From: Legionella tucsonensis
GTDB lineage: Bacteria; Pseudomonadota; Gammaproteobacteria; Legionellales; Legionellaceae
Assembly (NCBI RefSeq): GCF_001468035.1
Contig: NZ_LNZA01000001.1
Span: forward strand, 682,001-746,000
Length of the DNA stretch: 64,000 bases
Direction of reading: 5' to 3'
In this document: positions 47,969 to 56,867 of the stretch, in pieces
How positions within the stretch are numbered: the stretch's first letter is position 1
How the letters are laid out: each line of letters begins with the position of its first letter
Notes under the pieces: model-generated
What the model was told of the DNA's origin: nothing
Seen by the model: only the letters and a program-made list of their open reading frames with translations
Database searches by the model: none
Made by a program: the position numbers and the translations under genes

Positions 47969-48526
47969 GTGAAAAAATATCTAGTGTTAGTCCCAGTGTG
48001 TGCTTTAGCAACATCCTGTGCTTCCATGGATAGATCGGTCCCTATAGTTGATGATGCGGGTTACACACATTATACGATGAGTATGAAATCTGACCATAGA
48101 GGTTCTAGCGCCTTTCCCCAAAAAAGACCGGCAACAGGAAAGAAAGTGATTGTATTTGACCCTAAAGCAACAGCGTGGGCAGCTTATGATAAAGAAGGTA
48201 ATAGGGTAAATACCGGCAGTGCTTCCGGGGGTAAAGATTTTTGTGAAGATACAGGTAAACCCTGTCGTACGGTGACTGGAGCATTCCGGATCTACTCTAA
48301 AAAAGGTGAAGAATGTACCTCCAGTCTTTATCCATTAGAAACAAATGGCGGTGCAAAAATGCCATACTGTATGCATTTCCATGGAGCTTATTCTATCCAT
48401 GCGGCATATGAAGTACCTAGCTATAATGCAAGCCATGGCTGCATCCGTGTTTTACCCAGCGCAGCAAAATGGTTAAACGAAAATTTTGCTGATATTGGCA
48501 CTACAGTAATTGTTAAGCCTTACTAA
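47969..48526 (+). CDS. L,D-transpeptidase (YkuD), lipoprotein-like
   Basis: A 185-residue exported YkuD enzyme. The N-terminus MKKYLVLVPVCALATSCAS looks like a lipoprotein signal with Cys17. The catalytic domain starts near residue 52 (KKVIVFDPKATAWAAYDKEG) and the active site is SIHAAYEV ... ASHGCIRVLPSAAKWL, with Cys in SHGC-x-R. It may form 3-3 crosslinks or attach proteins to peptidoglycan. Start is a GTG behind GGGAGAAATAAA. A strong terminator follows. A second, different YkuD gene is at 54513. Confidence 0.88.
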   Translation: MKKYLVLVPVCALATSCASMDRSVPIVDDAGYTHYTMSMKSDHRGSSAFPQKRPATGKKVIVFDPKATAWAAYDKEGNRVNTGSASGGKDFCEDTGKPCRTVTGAFRIYSKKGEECTSSLYPLETNGGAKMPYCMHFHGAYSIHAAYEVPSYNASHGCIRVLPSAAKWLNENFADIGTTVIVKPY

Positions 48527-48564
48527 ACAATTGACGGTTATTAAATATGATAATCTCCACAACT

Positions 48565-48590
48565 GCCCTGCATTTGCAGGGCTTTTTTAT
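48565..48590 (+). terminator. intrinsic terminator
   Basis: GCCCTGC-ATTT-GCAGGGC followed by TTTTTTATT: a perfect 7 bp GC stem and U-run after the L,D-transpeptidase gene. Confidence 0.93.
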
Positions 48591-48758
48591 TAAGGTACTC
48601 TTTTTAACAATACCAATTTAATAATGAAAATAAACTGAGAGATTGTTGTTCTTAGGGTAAACACATCTAATAGACCTATTACCGATCAACTGAAAGGTAA
48701 CGAGACGATGATATTTGAGCTATATTTAAGAGAAACAAGTCATGTAAAGTAAAATCAA

Positions 48759-50372
48759 ATGAGTACAGAAAAATTATCAGATGATTTGATGGAGAGAATT
48801 CTTAAAGGACAAAGTCTTGCAGAAGAAATGTCAAAAAAAGTACAGCTTAGTCCTCAACCTCCGGAACAAAAAAAATTTATACTTAGATTACTTATCAATA
48901 AGATTCCATTACTATCTGGTTTATTACAAAGTTTAGGAAGTTCTGGCACTGCAACTACAGCTCTAATCAAAAGTCTGGGTAATACGACTCAAGCTTTGCA
49001 AGGTGCAAGTGCTGGCTTTCATTATGCTGGCCTAGGTATTGCGGCAGTTAATTTTGTTCGAATTCCTTTGATTTATTTCTTTTCACTTATTGCTAGAGAA
49101 CGCCCGCCTTTTACCCTCTCTAATAATGCACGTTGGGCATATTCTGCATTATTATTGGGTTTGACCTTAACCGCTATTTTAGTTCCCGCAGCAGCGCCTC
49201 CCATTGCTTTGGCTATGGCCAGTTTAAGTTTGGTACTTAGCTTGGTTTCTATAGGACATATGATTTACAAACAGTACACAATTCGAAAATCGTTACGAGA
49301 AACCAATAAAAATATAAAGACCCAAAATAACCTTTTAGATGAGATAGGAATAAACGCTCAACGATTGAGTTTGAAATTAAAAAAACTTGATAAAAATGAT
49401 GAGGATTATGAGGAAAGAGCCAGAGCTATTTGCAAAAAAATTGAAGACTTAAACGGTGAATATGAGACTGAAAAAGACAAGTTACAGAAGCTTTATAATA
49501 AAAAACGGGACGATGAGCAAATGCTTAAAGGTATGGGTGCCGTTGCATTTATGGATAGAGGCATCACCGCAGCCCTTACTTCTGTTGCTATTATCGGTTT
49601 GGCATTGAGTCTATTTTTTCCGCCTGTTGGTCTTGGTATTGTCGCAGGCAGTGCGGGACTAGGCGCTCTTTATGTAGTGAGTCGAGTTGCTGTTTCATTG
49701 CTTGCTCCAATAGTTAGCTCGCAAATAAAAAAACTAGGACTGTGGAATTCCAAAACAAATGAAAATGAGGAGTCTCTTGAGCTCTCTCTAAACCCGGAGG
49801 ATTCATTAGAAAATCAATCCTCATTATCGTCATCAGAAGGATATGAAAGTCCTATGAATCAAGAGACTTCATTAGCAGAAGGGTATAAGAGAACTATAAA
49901 TAATGAGGATTCTACTCTAAAGACGATGAGAGAACTATTTGGAATAAAAGCAGCCCAGAGATTGGAAGAATTAAAAGAAGATGTCATTGAGATGAGAAAA
50001 CTCGATAATCGTTTATCAGCAATCGTTGAATCTAAGAATCATCGAGAAGTTTTAAAATTTTTTCAAAATTTAGCGGTAATTGCCCAAATGGAGGAATGTC
50101 CTCATGATGATTTAAGATGCTTATTAGACAAATTTTCTTCTAAAAAAGAGCAGATATTGCCTTTACTTGAGGATTCTCTTGATGAAGTGAAAAATGGTTC
50201 TCTGATCATATCGAAAGAAGAGAAAGCTGCATTATACGCTTCTGAACCTTTAATGGCTATTTTAAAACAAAGTAAAAGACTGACCGATTTAAGATTTTTA
50301 GTTTCATCAACACAAAACACTGTATCGGCAGAAGTAAAACGAGTAAACGAACATTTAAATTTTGAACAGTAA
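48759..50372 (+). CDS. two-hairpin membrane/coiled-coil protein, effector candidate
   Basis: A 537-residue protein I do not recognise. Two hydrophobic hairpins (about residues 90-175 with ALLLGLTLTAILVPAAAPPI, and 270-325 with LTSVAIIGLALSLFFPPVGL) are separated by a coiled coil (about 178-260, LKLKKLDKNDEDYEERAR). A Ser/Glu-rich acidic linker (about 335-375) and a helical C-terminal domain follow, ending VKRVNEHLNFEQ. No signal peptide. Paired membrane hairpins plus coiled coils without export signal are typical of Legionella effectors acting on host membranes. The ribosome site is weak. Effector status is inference. Confidence 0.68.
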   Translation: MSTEKLSDDLMERILKGQSLAEEMSKKVQLSPQPPEQKKFILRLLINKIPLLSGLLQSLGSSGTATTALIKSLGNTTQALQGASAGFHYAGLGIAAVNFVRIPLIYFFSLIARERPPFTLSNNARWAYSALLLGLTLTAILVPAAAPPIALAMASLSLVLSLVSIGHMIYKQYTIRKSLRETNKNIKTQNNLLDEIGINAQRLSLKLKKLDKNDEDYEERARAICKKIEDLNGEYETEKDKLQKLYNKKRDDEQMLKGMGAVAFMDRGITAALTSVAIIGLALSLFFPPVGLGIVAGSAGLGALYVVSRVAVSLLAPIVSSQIKKLGLWNSKTNENEESLELSLNPEDSLENQSSLSSSEGYESPMNQETSLAEGYKRTINNEDSTLKTMRELFGIKAAQRLEELKEDVIEMRKLDNRLSAIVESKNHREVLKFFQNLAVIAQMEECPHDDLRCLLDKFSSKKEQILPLLEDSLDEVKNGSLIISKEEKAALYASEPLMAILKQSKRLTDLRFLVSSTQNTVSAEVKRVNEHLNFEQ

Positions 50373-50956
50373 TAAACCACTCTACTTCCAGAACTAACAA
50401 TCGAAGAACTCTATTTGGGAGCTAAAATCAAGTCACAACTCTTTCCTTCCCTGTCGGTGATGAGTATTTTACTGTATCGCTTTATAAAAGCATTTTTATA
50501 TTTTCGACTTCCACTTTTAATTTTTCTGCAATTATTTTTTTCATTATGCTTTCGATTTAGGTTAATAAGTTTTTTCATTGGATTAAAATTTCAAATTGCA
50601 ACTTTTTAACTAGACTTTTAAAAAATTGCAAAAAAATTATGGATATTGTTGATCTAAAGTCTTTTCTTGCCGTCGTTAAATATTGGTCAATAACACTGGC
50701 TGCTAAAAAACTCTATATTACTCAATCGGCTATGAGTAAACGAATTCAAAAATTGGAAAGTTCTCTTCAGTAGAACATCATAATCCAGATCGGGCGGTGA
50801 TAGAAAAAGGTTTAAATCAAAGAGATGAAGGAATTTTTTACCTTAGCTCTTTAATTCATGAAAGAGTCTTGTTAAGAATAAGTGAGTAGCAGCTAAATGG
50901 CCCTATCTCAAATCAAGACTATAATTAAATAGTATTGGAATGTTCTGAGGACAATT
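50373..50956. other. 584 bp region with decayed genes
   Basis: After the 48759 gene lies AT-rich sequence with a Phe/Leu-rich frame (50415-50609) that does not look like a real protein. It is followed by the LysR remnant at 50639-50773 and a further frame 50770-50889 (VEHHNPDRAVIEKGLNQRDE, then GIFYLSSLIHERVLLRISE-stop) that reads like the C-terminus of an unrelated protein without its start. The two abut at 50770, suggesting a deletion scar. Confidence 0.45.
50639..50773 (+). pseudogene. LysR-family regulator remnant
   Basis: ATG at 50639 opens 44 codons beginning MDIVDLKSFLAVVKYWSITL, followed by AAKKLYITQSAMSKRIQKLE and ending SSLQ-stop. This is the complete winged-helix DNA-binding N-terminus of a LysR-type regulator (the S-x-T-x-AA-x-x-L and TQ-A-x-S-x-x-I-x-x-L-E positions). 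The effector domain (about 230 residues) is absent, and the gene stops at TAG, so it is a truncated pseudogene. Confidence 0.8.
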
Positions 50957-51139
50957 ATGAAAAAGAAAGACAGTGAAAATGAATACAGAGGAATTTTTTC
51001 AATTATTATCATTGTCATTTTAGCCATTATTCTGGTTTATTATTCTTCATATTATTCTTCTGTATCTAGCGAAACTCAAAAAACTAATATACCTGTAGAA
51101 GCCCCTGCTCCTCCAGCTGAGAATACTGGCGGAATTTAA
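50957..51139 (+). CDS. small single-helix membrane protein
   Basis: A 60-residue protein: charged N-terminus MKKKDSENEYR, one membrane helix (FSIIIIVILAIILVYYSSYY), then a Ser/Thr and Pro/Ala tail (PVEAPAPPAENTGGI). GAGGACAATT provides a ribosome site. Likely inner-membrane with the tail outside. Function unknown; short but well formed. Confidence 0.55.
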   Translation: MKKKDSENEYRGIFSIIIIVILAIILVYYSSYYSSVSSETQKTNIPVEAPAPPAENTGGI

Positions 51140-51289
51140 TAATAAAACAGGGCAAGATCATACCATGATGAATAAGTTTTGAATTTTTAGTTTATCTATG
51201 ATCAAATTCATCCATTTGAATTGACTAAATGGATGAAAGATGAGTTTTATAGGTTATTTTGGTGAAATCAGAGATCTCAATTAAAGAGA

Positions 51290-51440
51290 GCGAAACACAT
51301 AAAGTCCTCCCATAAAGCTGAATCTCCTGCACATCGCTGAACAACCAGTCCAGCTCTAATCCGATGTTCCGCAGCTTGTCTGAGGGCTCCAGACTCTTCG
51401 GTCGTTCTATTTCTGCCAGAACCGTGATAAGCGCCTAATT
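51290..51440 (-). other. GC-rich degenerate coding remnant, copy 2
   Basis: In the 340 bp gap 51140-51479 a distinctly GC-richer stretch reads on the minus strand as ALITVLAEIERPKSLEPSDK, then LRNIGLELDWLFSDVQEIQL. It has no start codon and a TAG immediately before it. It matches the remnant at 18770-18925 in DNA (18 of 20 bases across the LFSDV codons) and in translated frame. The rest of the gap is featureless. Confidence 0.5.
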
Positions 51441-51445
51441 TAGCC

Positions 51446-51451
51446 TATAAT
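51446..51451 (+). promoter_or_regulatory. candidate -10 element of the 51480 gene
   Basis: TATAAT 29 bases before the ATG; no good -35 hexamer at 17 bases. It directly adjoins the GC-rich remnant. Confidence 0.4.
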
Positions 51452-51479
51452 TTAGACAGAAGCACTTGAGAATGCCAAT

Positions 51480-54350
51480 ATGAAACTTGTTAATCTTTTC
51501 CAATATGTTTTTTCAGGTAGAGGAATTATAGATGTAAGTACTATTGATCCTAATAATGTTGAAAGAATAAAGTTAAGGATTGAAAAAAGATCAAAAGAGA
51601 TAAAGAAGGAATTTGAATTTATTTTAAAAGATGAAAATCTTTCACATCACTTCCGCATGATGCTCCTGCAACTCAATACTCCTAACTCCTTGAGCTTAGC
51701 AAAAATTTTGTTTGATCCTAAGGAAATTCAAGCATCCAGCTCTACTGAAAACGTTGTAATTCCTACAGATGACAAACTTCGAGAGGTATTTAAAGAAAAA
51801 AATGATTTATACGGATATTTTGCTCCTAATGATTTGCAAGCATTCAAGCGCTTTTCTGCTATTTATAAATTTCTACAACTAGCATCAAACTATATAAACT
51901 GTGATAATAGCAAGCCAGAAGAGCTTTATGAGTGTGCTTATAAAGCTTTAGTATGTTTTGGCAACTTCAAGGACCAAACCGATTTAACTATGTTAGAAAG
52001 TATAGAAAAATTTCTTCTCACAAAACAAGCGAGTCAAGTAGCAAATAAACCCCTGCCTTCTCTTATGGATCTACAAATAGGTAAAAAAAATGGAATTCAT
52101 TATGAAGAATGGACTCAATTTATCCAAAAACACGGCATTAAAGCATTAAAATTTTTTAAAAGAGCACAAGATATTGAGGATAAATTAAAGAGAGCTCCTG
52201 AAACACTGGCGGAAGCATTCGATGCATTGGCTCAAGCTGATTATAAACGTTACAGTGAGGATCCAGATCTTGCTAAAGTCTGTGAACAATATAATGCTCC
52301 AGAAGCAGTATTCAATAGGTGTCTTGATTTAGATTTAAAAAAATTATGGAAAACAAAAGATAATTTACCGGACATTATCGTTAATGGCTTAGATTCTGAG
52401 ATTAACCAACCTGGATACTATCTAGTTAAATTGCCCATCAAGGATCCTCGTTCTTTAATTCTTGGATATATTACTAATGATTGTCAATCTATTGGTAGCA
52501 AAGGAGAACCTTGCGTACTCGATGGAATTAGTTCGGAGCATGATGGATTTTATGTGATGCTCAAAAAGAAAGACTCCAAAAAGGAGATCTCGCCATTCTT
52601 GCACGATAAGACTATTGATTATGATAATTTTGAAATCGTTGGTCAAGGATATGCTTGGCGCACTATGAGTGGAAATCTTACTATTGATTCTTGGGAAAAT
52701 GCACGGGATAAAGATGATGGCATTGCCGTGGCGATGCTTAAGAAATTTGGCCAAATGGTTATTTCACAAAGTAAGGGAAATATAATACAGGTTACCACCG
52801 GTAGAAATAGTCCGAGAACCCCCTCTGCGTTTAGTAAAGGTCCTGCTTTGAAGTATGCAGAAATAATGGAGGAAGGAACTCAATATAACGACTCTAAAAG
52901 TCAAACACTAATTGCTATAGATAATAAAAAAATCGAGGATATTCGAAGCGAGCTCGTTTTCCAACTGACTGAGAATTTCGAGTTTACTTACACACGAACT
53001 TTAAGGAGTTTAATAGATACAATTTATTCTCAAAAACATAGTATGTGGGTGGAGAGCTTGTTAGTCAATTCCACTGGTTTAGATTGGCGATCAGAAGACA
53101 TACTGTCCACTATTTATTCATGTGTTGGTCTGGACGATACTGGGGGGGTTATTACTTGGAAGGCATTGTTTTTATTAGAGCAAGCCTCCTTACTCGATAA
53201 CGACTCATTTCAAAAAATTACTGCAGATAAATGGTTAGCTAGAAATGTTTGCGAAGCAATCATTGCTTTAGGTAACGCGCAACTACTTGATCATAAAAAT
53301 TTTGAAATCATCATTAAGATAAGTAAGGAGCAAATTCTAAATAAAGATAGCGTCTTAGCGAATATATCTCAGAGTGTTATTCGGCTTTCTCGTGCTAATA
53401 TTCATTTAGATAACAATGGCTTTGACGCTTTAGCAAATTCCTATTTACATGCTGAAAAATCGAGAAAAAATTTCCGCGAAGAGATTCTCACTGTTGTAAT
53501 TAATTTAAAAACAAAATTTGATATCACACTAGATAGTATTACATTTAAGAAGCTACTTGATAATGAAAAATATGCACCTGAGATCCTAAATCTGTTTGCA
53601 ATGGCACAAGAGTATAAATTGAATGTGCTCGATAATGGTGTATATAAGAACATTATAGAAAATGCTCCATACATACAAGGAATTAATAATATAATTCCTG
53701 AACTAGCAGCAATAAATATTCTTGATGACTCTATTTTTCAATCGTTGATTAATCATGCAAAAGATAGTCCTTTCATTTCTGATGTAATCTTATTATTGAG
53801 CGAGCAAAATATATTAGATAAAGAGAATTTTAATCATTTAATGCAATGCATCCTCTTTGCGGAGGAAATTTACGATGCTTTAGAGCCACTCGGTGGCCAA
53901 GACATATTAGACAGAGAGAAAGTTCAATTTATTTTAGAACATCATAATAGCGCCCGATATTTGGGAAAAATTTTTGCAAAACTAGACGAAGTTGACTTAT
54001 TAGATAATGATTATTTCAATAAACTAAAACCTTGTGTTTCCTCTTTAGAAGAGTTAAGTAAGATTATTTCCTTGCTTGAAAGATACGAGCTTTTAGATAA
54101 AGATAATTTTTTATTGGTAGTAGAAAATCATTCTGCTGCAAAAGATATATTAGCGTCTTTGAAAAAATTAAAAGAAGGTCATATTCTTGATGATAGTCAT
54201 TTCAAAGAAGTGATGAAAAATATTCCAAATAATAGCGTAACTCGCAAGGAACAAGAGCCTATTTTACCCAGCGTATCCGCTAAAGAAACGCTACAAAAGT
54301 TAAAAAATACCGACACTAATGAGGATTTTACCTCAGAATTTAAAGTATGA
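51480..54350 (+). CDS. large helical-repeat protein, effector candidate
   Basis: A 956-residue soluble protein without signal peptide. Residues 1-290 are helical. A mixed domain near 300-450 includes GYYLVKLPIKDPRSLILGYI, then NDCQSIGSKGEPCVLDGISS and IVGQGYAWRTMSGNLTIDSW; its GQ-x-x-W/YAWR arrangement is vaguely acetyltransferase-like but I cannot assign it. From about residue 570 to 917 there are about eleven ~31-residue repeats with signature (I/L)LDxxxFxxL, e.g. SLLDNDSF, ILDKENFNHLMQ, LLDKDNFLLVVEN and ILDDSHFKEVMKN, which should form a superhelix. The C-terminus (NTDTNEDFTSEFKV) is polar and acidic. The repeat style is typical of Legionella effectors; that role is inferred. Confidence 0.72.
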   Translation: MKLVNLFQYVFSGRGIIDVSTIDPNNVERIKLRIEKRSKEIKKEFEFILKDENLSHHFRMMLLQLNTPNSLSLAKILFDPKEIQASSSTENVVIPTDDKLREVFKEKNDLYGYFAPNDLQAFKRFSAIYKFLQLASNYINCDNSKPEELYECAYKALVCFGNFKDQTDLTMLESIEKFLLTKQASQVANKPLPSLMDLQIGKKNGIHYEEWTQFIQKHGIKALKFFKRAQDIEDKLKRAPETLAEAFDALAQADYKRYSEDPDLAKVCEQYNAPEAVFNRCLDLDLKKLWKTKDNLPDIIVNGLDSEINQPGYYLVKLPIKDPRSLILGYITNDCQSIGSKGEPCVLDGISSEHDGFYVMLKKKDSKKEISPFLHDKTIDYDNFEIVGQGYAWRTMSGNLTIDSWENARDKDDGIAVAMLKKFGQMVISQSKGNIIQVTTGRNSPRTPSAFSKGPALKYAEIMEEGTQYNDSKSQTLIAIDNKKIEDIRSELVFQLTENFEFTYTRTLRSLIDTIYSQKHSMWVESLLVNSTGLDWRSEDILSTIYSCVGLDDTGGVITWKALFLLEQASLLDNDSFQKITADKWLARNVCEAIIALGNAQLLDHKNFEIIIKISKEQILNKDSVLANISQSVIRLSRANIHLDNNGFDALANSYLHAEKSRKNFREEILTVVINLKTKFDITLDSITFKKLLDNEKYAPEILNLFAMAQEYKLNVLDNGVYKNIIENAPYIQGINNIIPELAAINILDDSIFQSLINHAKDSPFISDVILLLSEQNILDKENFNHLMQCILFAEEIYDALEPLGGQDILDREKVQFILEHHNSARYLGKIFAKLDEVDLLDNDYFNKLKPCVSSLEELSKIISLLERYELLDKDNFLLVVENHSAAKDILASLKKLKEGHILDDSHFKEVMKNIPNNSVTRKEQEPILPSVSAKETLQKLKNTDTNEDFTSEFKV

Positions 54351-54512
54351 TAATTAACGGCAATACAATTAACTATCGTTGTAATTTTAGGTAATTTTAA
54401 ATCACCTAAAGTACAAGGTAATGAAGAACTACATTCAGCTACACTGTTTATGCACTTGCGAATGCACTATGATGAGATCGCTTTTTGTTCGAAGAAATAT
54501 GCGATATCAAAT

Positions 54513-55001
54513 TTAAATAATTAAAACCTTAGCTCTAGGATTGGCTTTTACCCAATTAGCCACATACTCGATATAGTTATTTTTACCCACAGCAATGCAT
54601 CCACGCGTAGAGTAGGGTAAGTTGTTTAACCAACTAAACACTCTCGATGACTGAGTTGGTCCATGAATTCCTACGTCTCTACCTGTATATCCTGCAGTTA
54701 ATTGCTTTGTAGTCGGATAGAGAATGGGAATAAAAAGTTTAAATTGATTGGATTTTCTTGGATGAGCTAATCCATATAAACCAATGGGAGTTTTATTATC
54801 ACCCGCATGTTTTTTCCCGACGCCTTTATATCCGAGGGCTACTTTAAAACTCTTAATTACAGTACCGTGTTTACAAATATTTAAAATTCGCTTTGAGGTG
54901 TGTACATTGATTCCGTTTGATAAAGGACACGTTGCAGTACTAGCGAATAAAGCGACAGGAAAAAAAATAGATATCATCAAATAAATTGCTTTTATTTTCA
55001 T
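54513..55001 (-). CDS. L,D-transpeptidase (YkuD)
   Basis: A 162-residue exported enzyme with signal peptide MKIKAIYLMISIFFPVALFA. The YkuD active site reads VGIHGPTQSS ... YSTRGCIAVGKNN, with His in IHG and Cys in TRGC. Early strand SKRILNICKHGTVIKSFKVA and the KHAGDNKTPIGLYGLAHPRK segment match the domain start. It is a compact catalytic domain without a peptidoglycan-binding module. Unlike the enzyme at 47969 it lacks the lipobox. Function: peptidoglycan crosslinking or modification, inferred from family. Confidence 0.88.
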   Translation of the reverse strand: MKIKAIYLMISIFFPVALFASTATCPLSNGINVHTSKRILNICKHGTVIKSFKVALGYKGVGKKHAGDNKTPIGLYGLAHPRKSNQFKLFIPILYPTTKQLTAGYTGRDVGIHGPTQSSRVFSWLNNLPYSTRGCIAVGKNNYIEYVANWVKANPRAKVLII

Positions 55002-55772
55002 GAATAGACTAATATTGTTGAAATTGGTTAATAATTATTCCATAGTATTTCTTTTATTCATAGGGATTTTGTGGGTATATTTTGACCAATAATTATAGGG
55101 TGAAAGCCTATCTGGAGCTAATTCTTTGATTTTAAAAGTGCTCTTGGATGGGCGAGCTCTACTTGAGATCTTAGGTTGAATCCAATTTTAGTCAAGCAGC
55201 ATATCCTAAAAATAAAATTACACATTAGTAAGCACTAAAAACGACAGGTAAAACAGATATAAACTAACAAAATATTAACCTTAACCTCGAGTTTTTTCAA
55301 ATTTATAAGCCCGTAAATAGGGTGTTAAATCAGTTCATTTTTCGATGAAACCTTACTCAAGAAATGAATAAAATTTAAATGACTTGTTTTAATATTAGGG
55401 GCATCAATCGGGTATTGTCAGATAAATTATGAATCAAAGCTCATAAACCTATCCTCCTTTAGTTATAGCCTTCTCTACTATTTTGCAGAACATAGCTCAC
55501 CTCCAGTTGCCTCAATTGTTGATTATTATTAATCAAAGTGATTTATTTTTAATAATAACGTCCGGAAGAATAAGTTGTAACATTTTCGATGTTTGTTGCG
55601 AGCAGAAAAAATTATAGATCAAAAAACCATGTAAAAATAAGGTGTTATAGGATTTCTGAGGAGTATTTAACTATTTATGAAAGAGCAGAATACTCTGCTC
55701 TTTTTAGGCTTGACTGGCAAGCATTTAAATGGGTTTTGGTAAGTCATAAACCTGAAAAACTTTTACTTGAAT
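55002..55772. other. 771 bp intergenic region
   Basis: AT-rich sequence between two minus-strand genes with no convincing gene. A plus-strand frame at 55589-55834 (81 codons) runs through a perfect terminator hairpin and into the 3' end of the next gene, and is not accepted. The hairpin at 55681-55706 has no evident coding gene to terminate on the plus strand, so a small RNA is possible. Confidence 0.4.
55681..55706 (+). terminator. intrinsic terminator, gene unknown
   Basis: AAAGAGCAGA-ATAC-TCTGCTCTTT with two further T residues: a perfect 10 bp stem. The T-tract makes the plus strand the better orientation; on the minus strand it lies 68 bases after the stop of the PARG-like gene and could also serve there. 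Confidence 0.65.
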
Positions 55773-56867
55773 TTAAACTCGTATCAACGGGGTTGTATCG
55801 ACAAAAGGTGTCGTTCCAAGTTTTATCCCATTGAGTTGTTGTTCAAATATTGCATGGTTATCCCGTGAACCGGTATTTAGTATTGGAAACACAATATGGT
55901 CAAAAAAATGAGCTCGTTTTTTAATTTCATCACCATATATCTGCGCCACAATTTTGGGATCATTTTTAAACTCCCCACAACCCCAAGCGCCTAAAATGAC
56001 ATTGCGTTTTCCTTCAAGAATTAAAGTATCGAGTTGGGCTGCAATACGTCGTCGCAAATCTGCTTTGTATTGACTCAAAGCCTCATGATCTAATCCATGT
56101 GGTTCAGAGGAAAGTTCTGGGGCTGCTGATCTTAATTCATAAAATGGGAAAATATCTGATAAAGGAAGAAAGGAGTAGCTTAGCGTACTGTCTGGAATAC
56201 GTCTATTGGGTGAATAGTCATCAAAACCAGAAGTGATAAGCGTTTTTTCTGGTCCTCGAAAACATACTCTGGGTTCTGAGTTGAGTAATACTTTATATAC
56301 TATAGAATCTGTTTCTCCCCGGTAATTTTTTAAGGCTTCATGTTCCTTATCAGTCATTTTTATTTTGGCTTCTAACAGTTTTTTTGCCGTTTCATTATAA
56401 CGAAACAACATGGAGTCTTTATCTAAATAAATGATTTCATCCAGTAAGGATTGCACACAGGTACTTCGATGCCACATGTTTTCTTCTTGAGCACTTCCAC
56501 CTTCTAAGGCAGCGCCTCCAGGAAAAATTGAATTTGCCATATTGAGTACAGAATAAGGCACGCCATGTTTCTTGGTTGCTTCAAGTGTCGCAAGCCCCCA
56601 ATCTTTATGAACTACTTCTACTGATTTTGGTGAAGAAAATTTTTCTTTGGCCCATTGCTTTAAATTTGATTGTGCCTGGGTTTGTAATTCCATGGATTTT
56701 TTTAAATCAGTTGCCCACTCCAATGTTTTTCCCATGCTTTTATGTCGCCATCGATTCCCAGAGATGGAACCTGTGAAAAAATTTGGTTTATGTAGGGCAT
56801 GTACCTCTTTAATTATGGAAGGAGATTTATAGGTTGGGGATTTAAATAACATAAGCTTTGAGATCAT
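55773..56867 (-). CDS. PARG-like macrodomain protein (DUF2263/TIGR02452 type)
   Basis: A 364-residue soluble protein of the microbial poly(ADP-ribose) glycohydrolase-like group. The diagnostic loop is NMANSIFPGGAALEGGSAQE followed by ENMWHRST: GG-A-L-x-G-x-A-QEE, where the second Glu would be catalytic for removing ADP-ribose. Another core element is RNVILGAWGCGEFKNDPKI. The start at 56867 is preferred because AAGGATAGAAAAA precedes it; ATG 56894 would add nine residues but its GGAG is only one base away. No signal peptide. It could reverse ADP-ribosylation in the bacterium or, if translocated, in the host; neither is shown. Confidence 0.75.
   Translation of the reverse strand: MISKLMLFKSPTYKSPSIIKEVHALHKPNFFTGSISGNRWRHKSMGKTLEWATDLKKSMELQTQAQSNLKQWAKEKFSSPKSVEVVHKDWGLATLEATKKHGVPYSVLNMANSIFPGGAALEGGSAQEENMWHRSTCVQSLLDEIIYLDKDSMLFRYNETAKKLLEAKIKMTDKEHEALKNYRGETDSIVYKVLLNSEPRVCFRGPEKTLITSGFDDYSPNRRIPDSTLSYSFLPLSDIFPFYELRSAAPELSSEPHGLDHEALSQYKADLRRRIAAQLDTLILEGKRNVILGAWGCGEFKNDPKIVAQIYGDEIKKRAHFFDHIVFPILNTGSRDNHAIFEQQLNGIKLGTTPFVDTTPLIRV

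Noticed and set aside
50415-50609. 64-codon plus-strand frame, Phe/Leu-rich
   Set aside because: No ribosome site, hydrophobic low-complexity translation from AT-rich DNA, surrounded by decayed sequence.
55589-55834. 81-codon plus-strand frame
   Set aside because: Runs through a perfect terminator hairpin and overlaps the 3' end of the PARG-like gene on the other strand.
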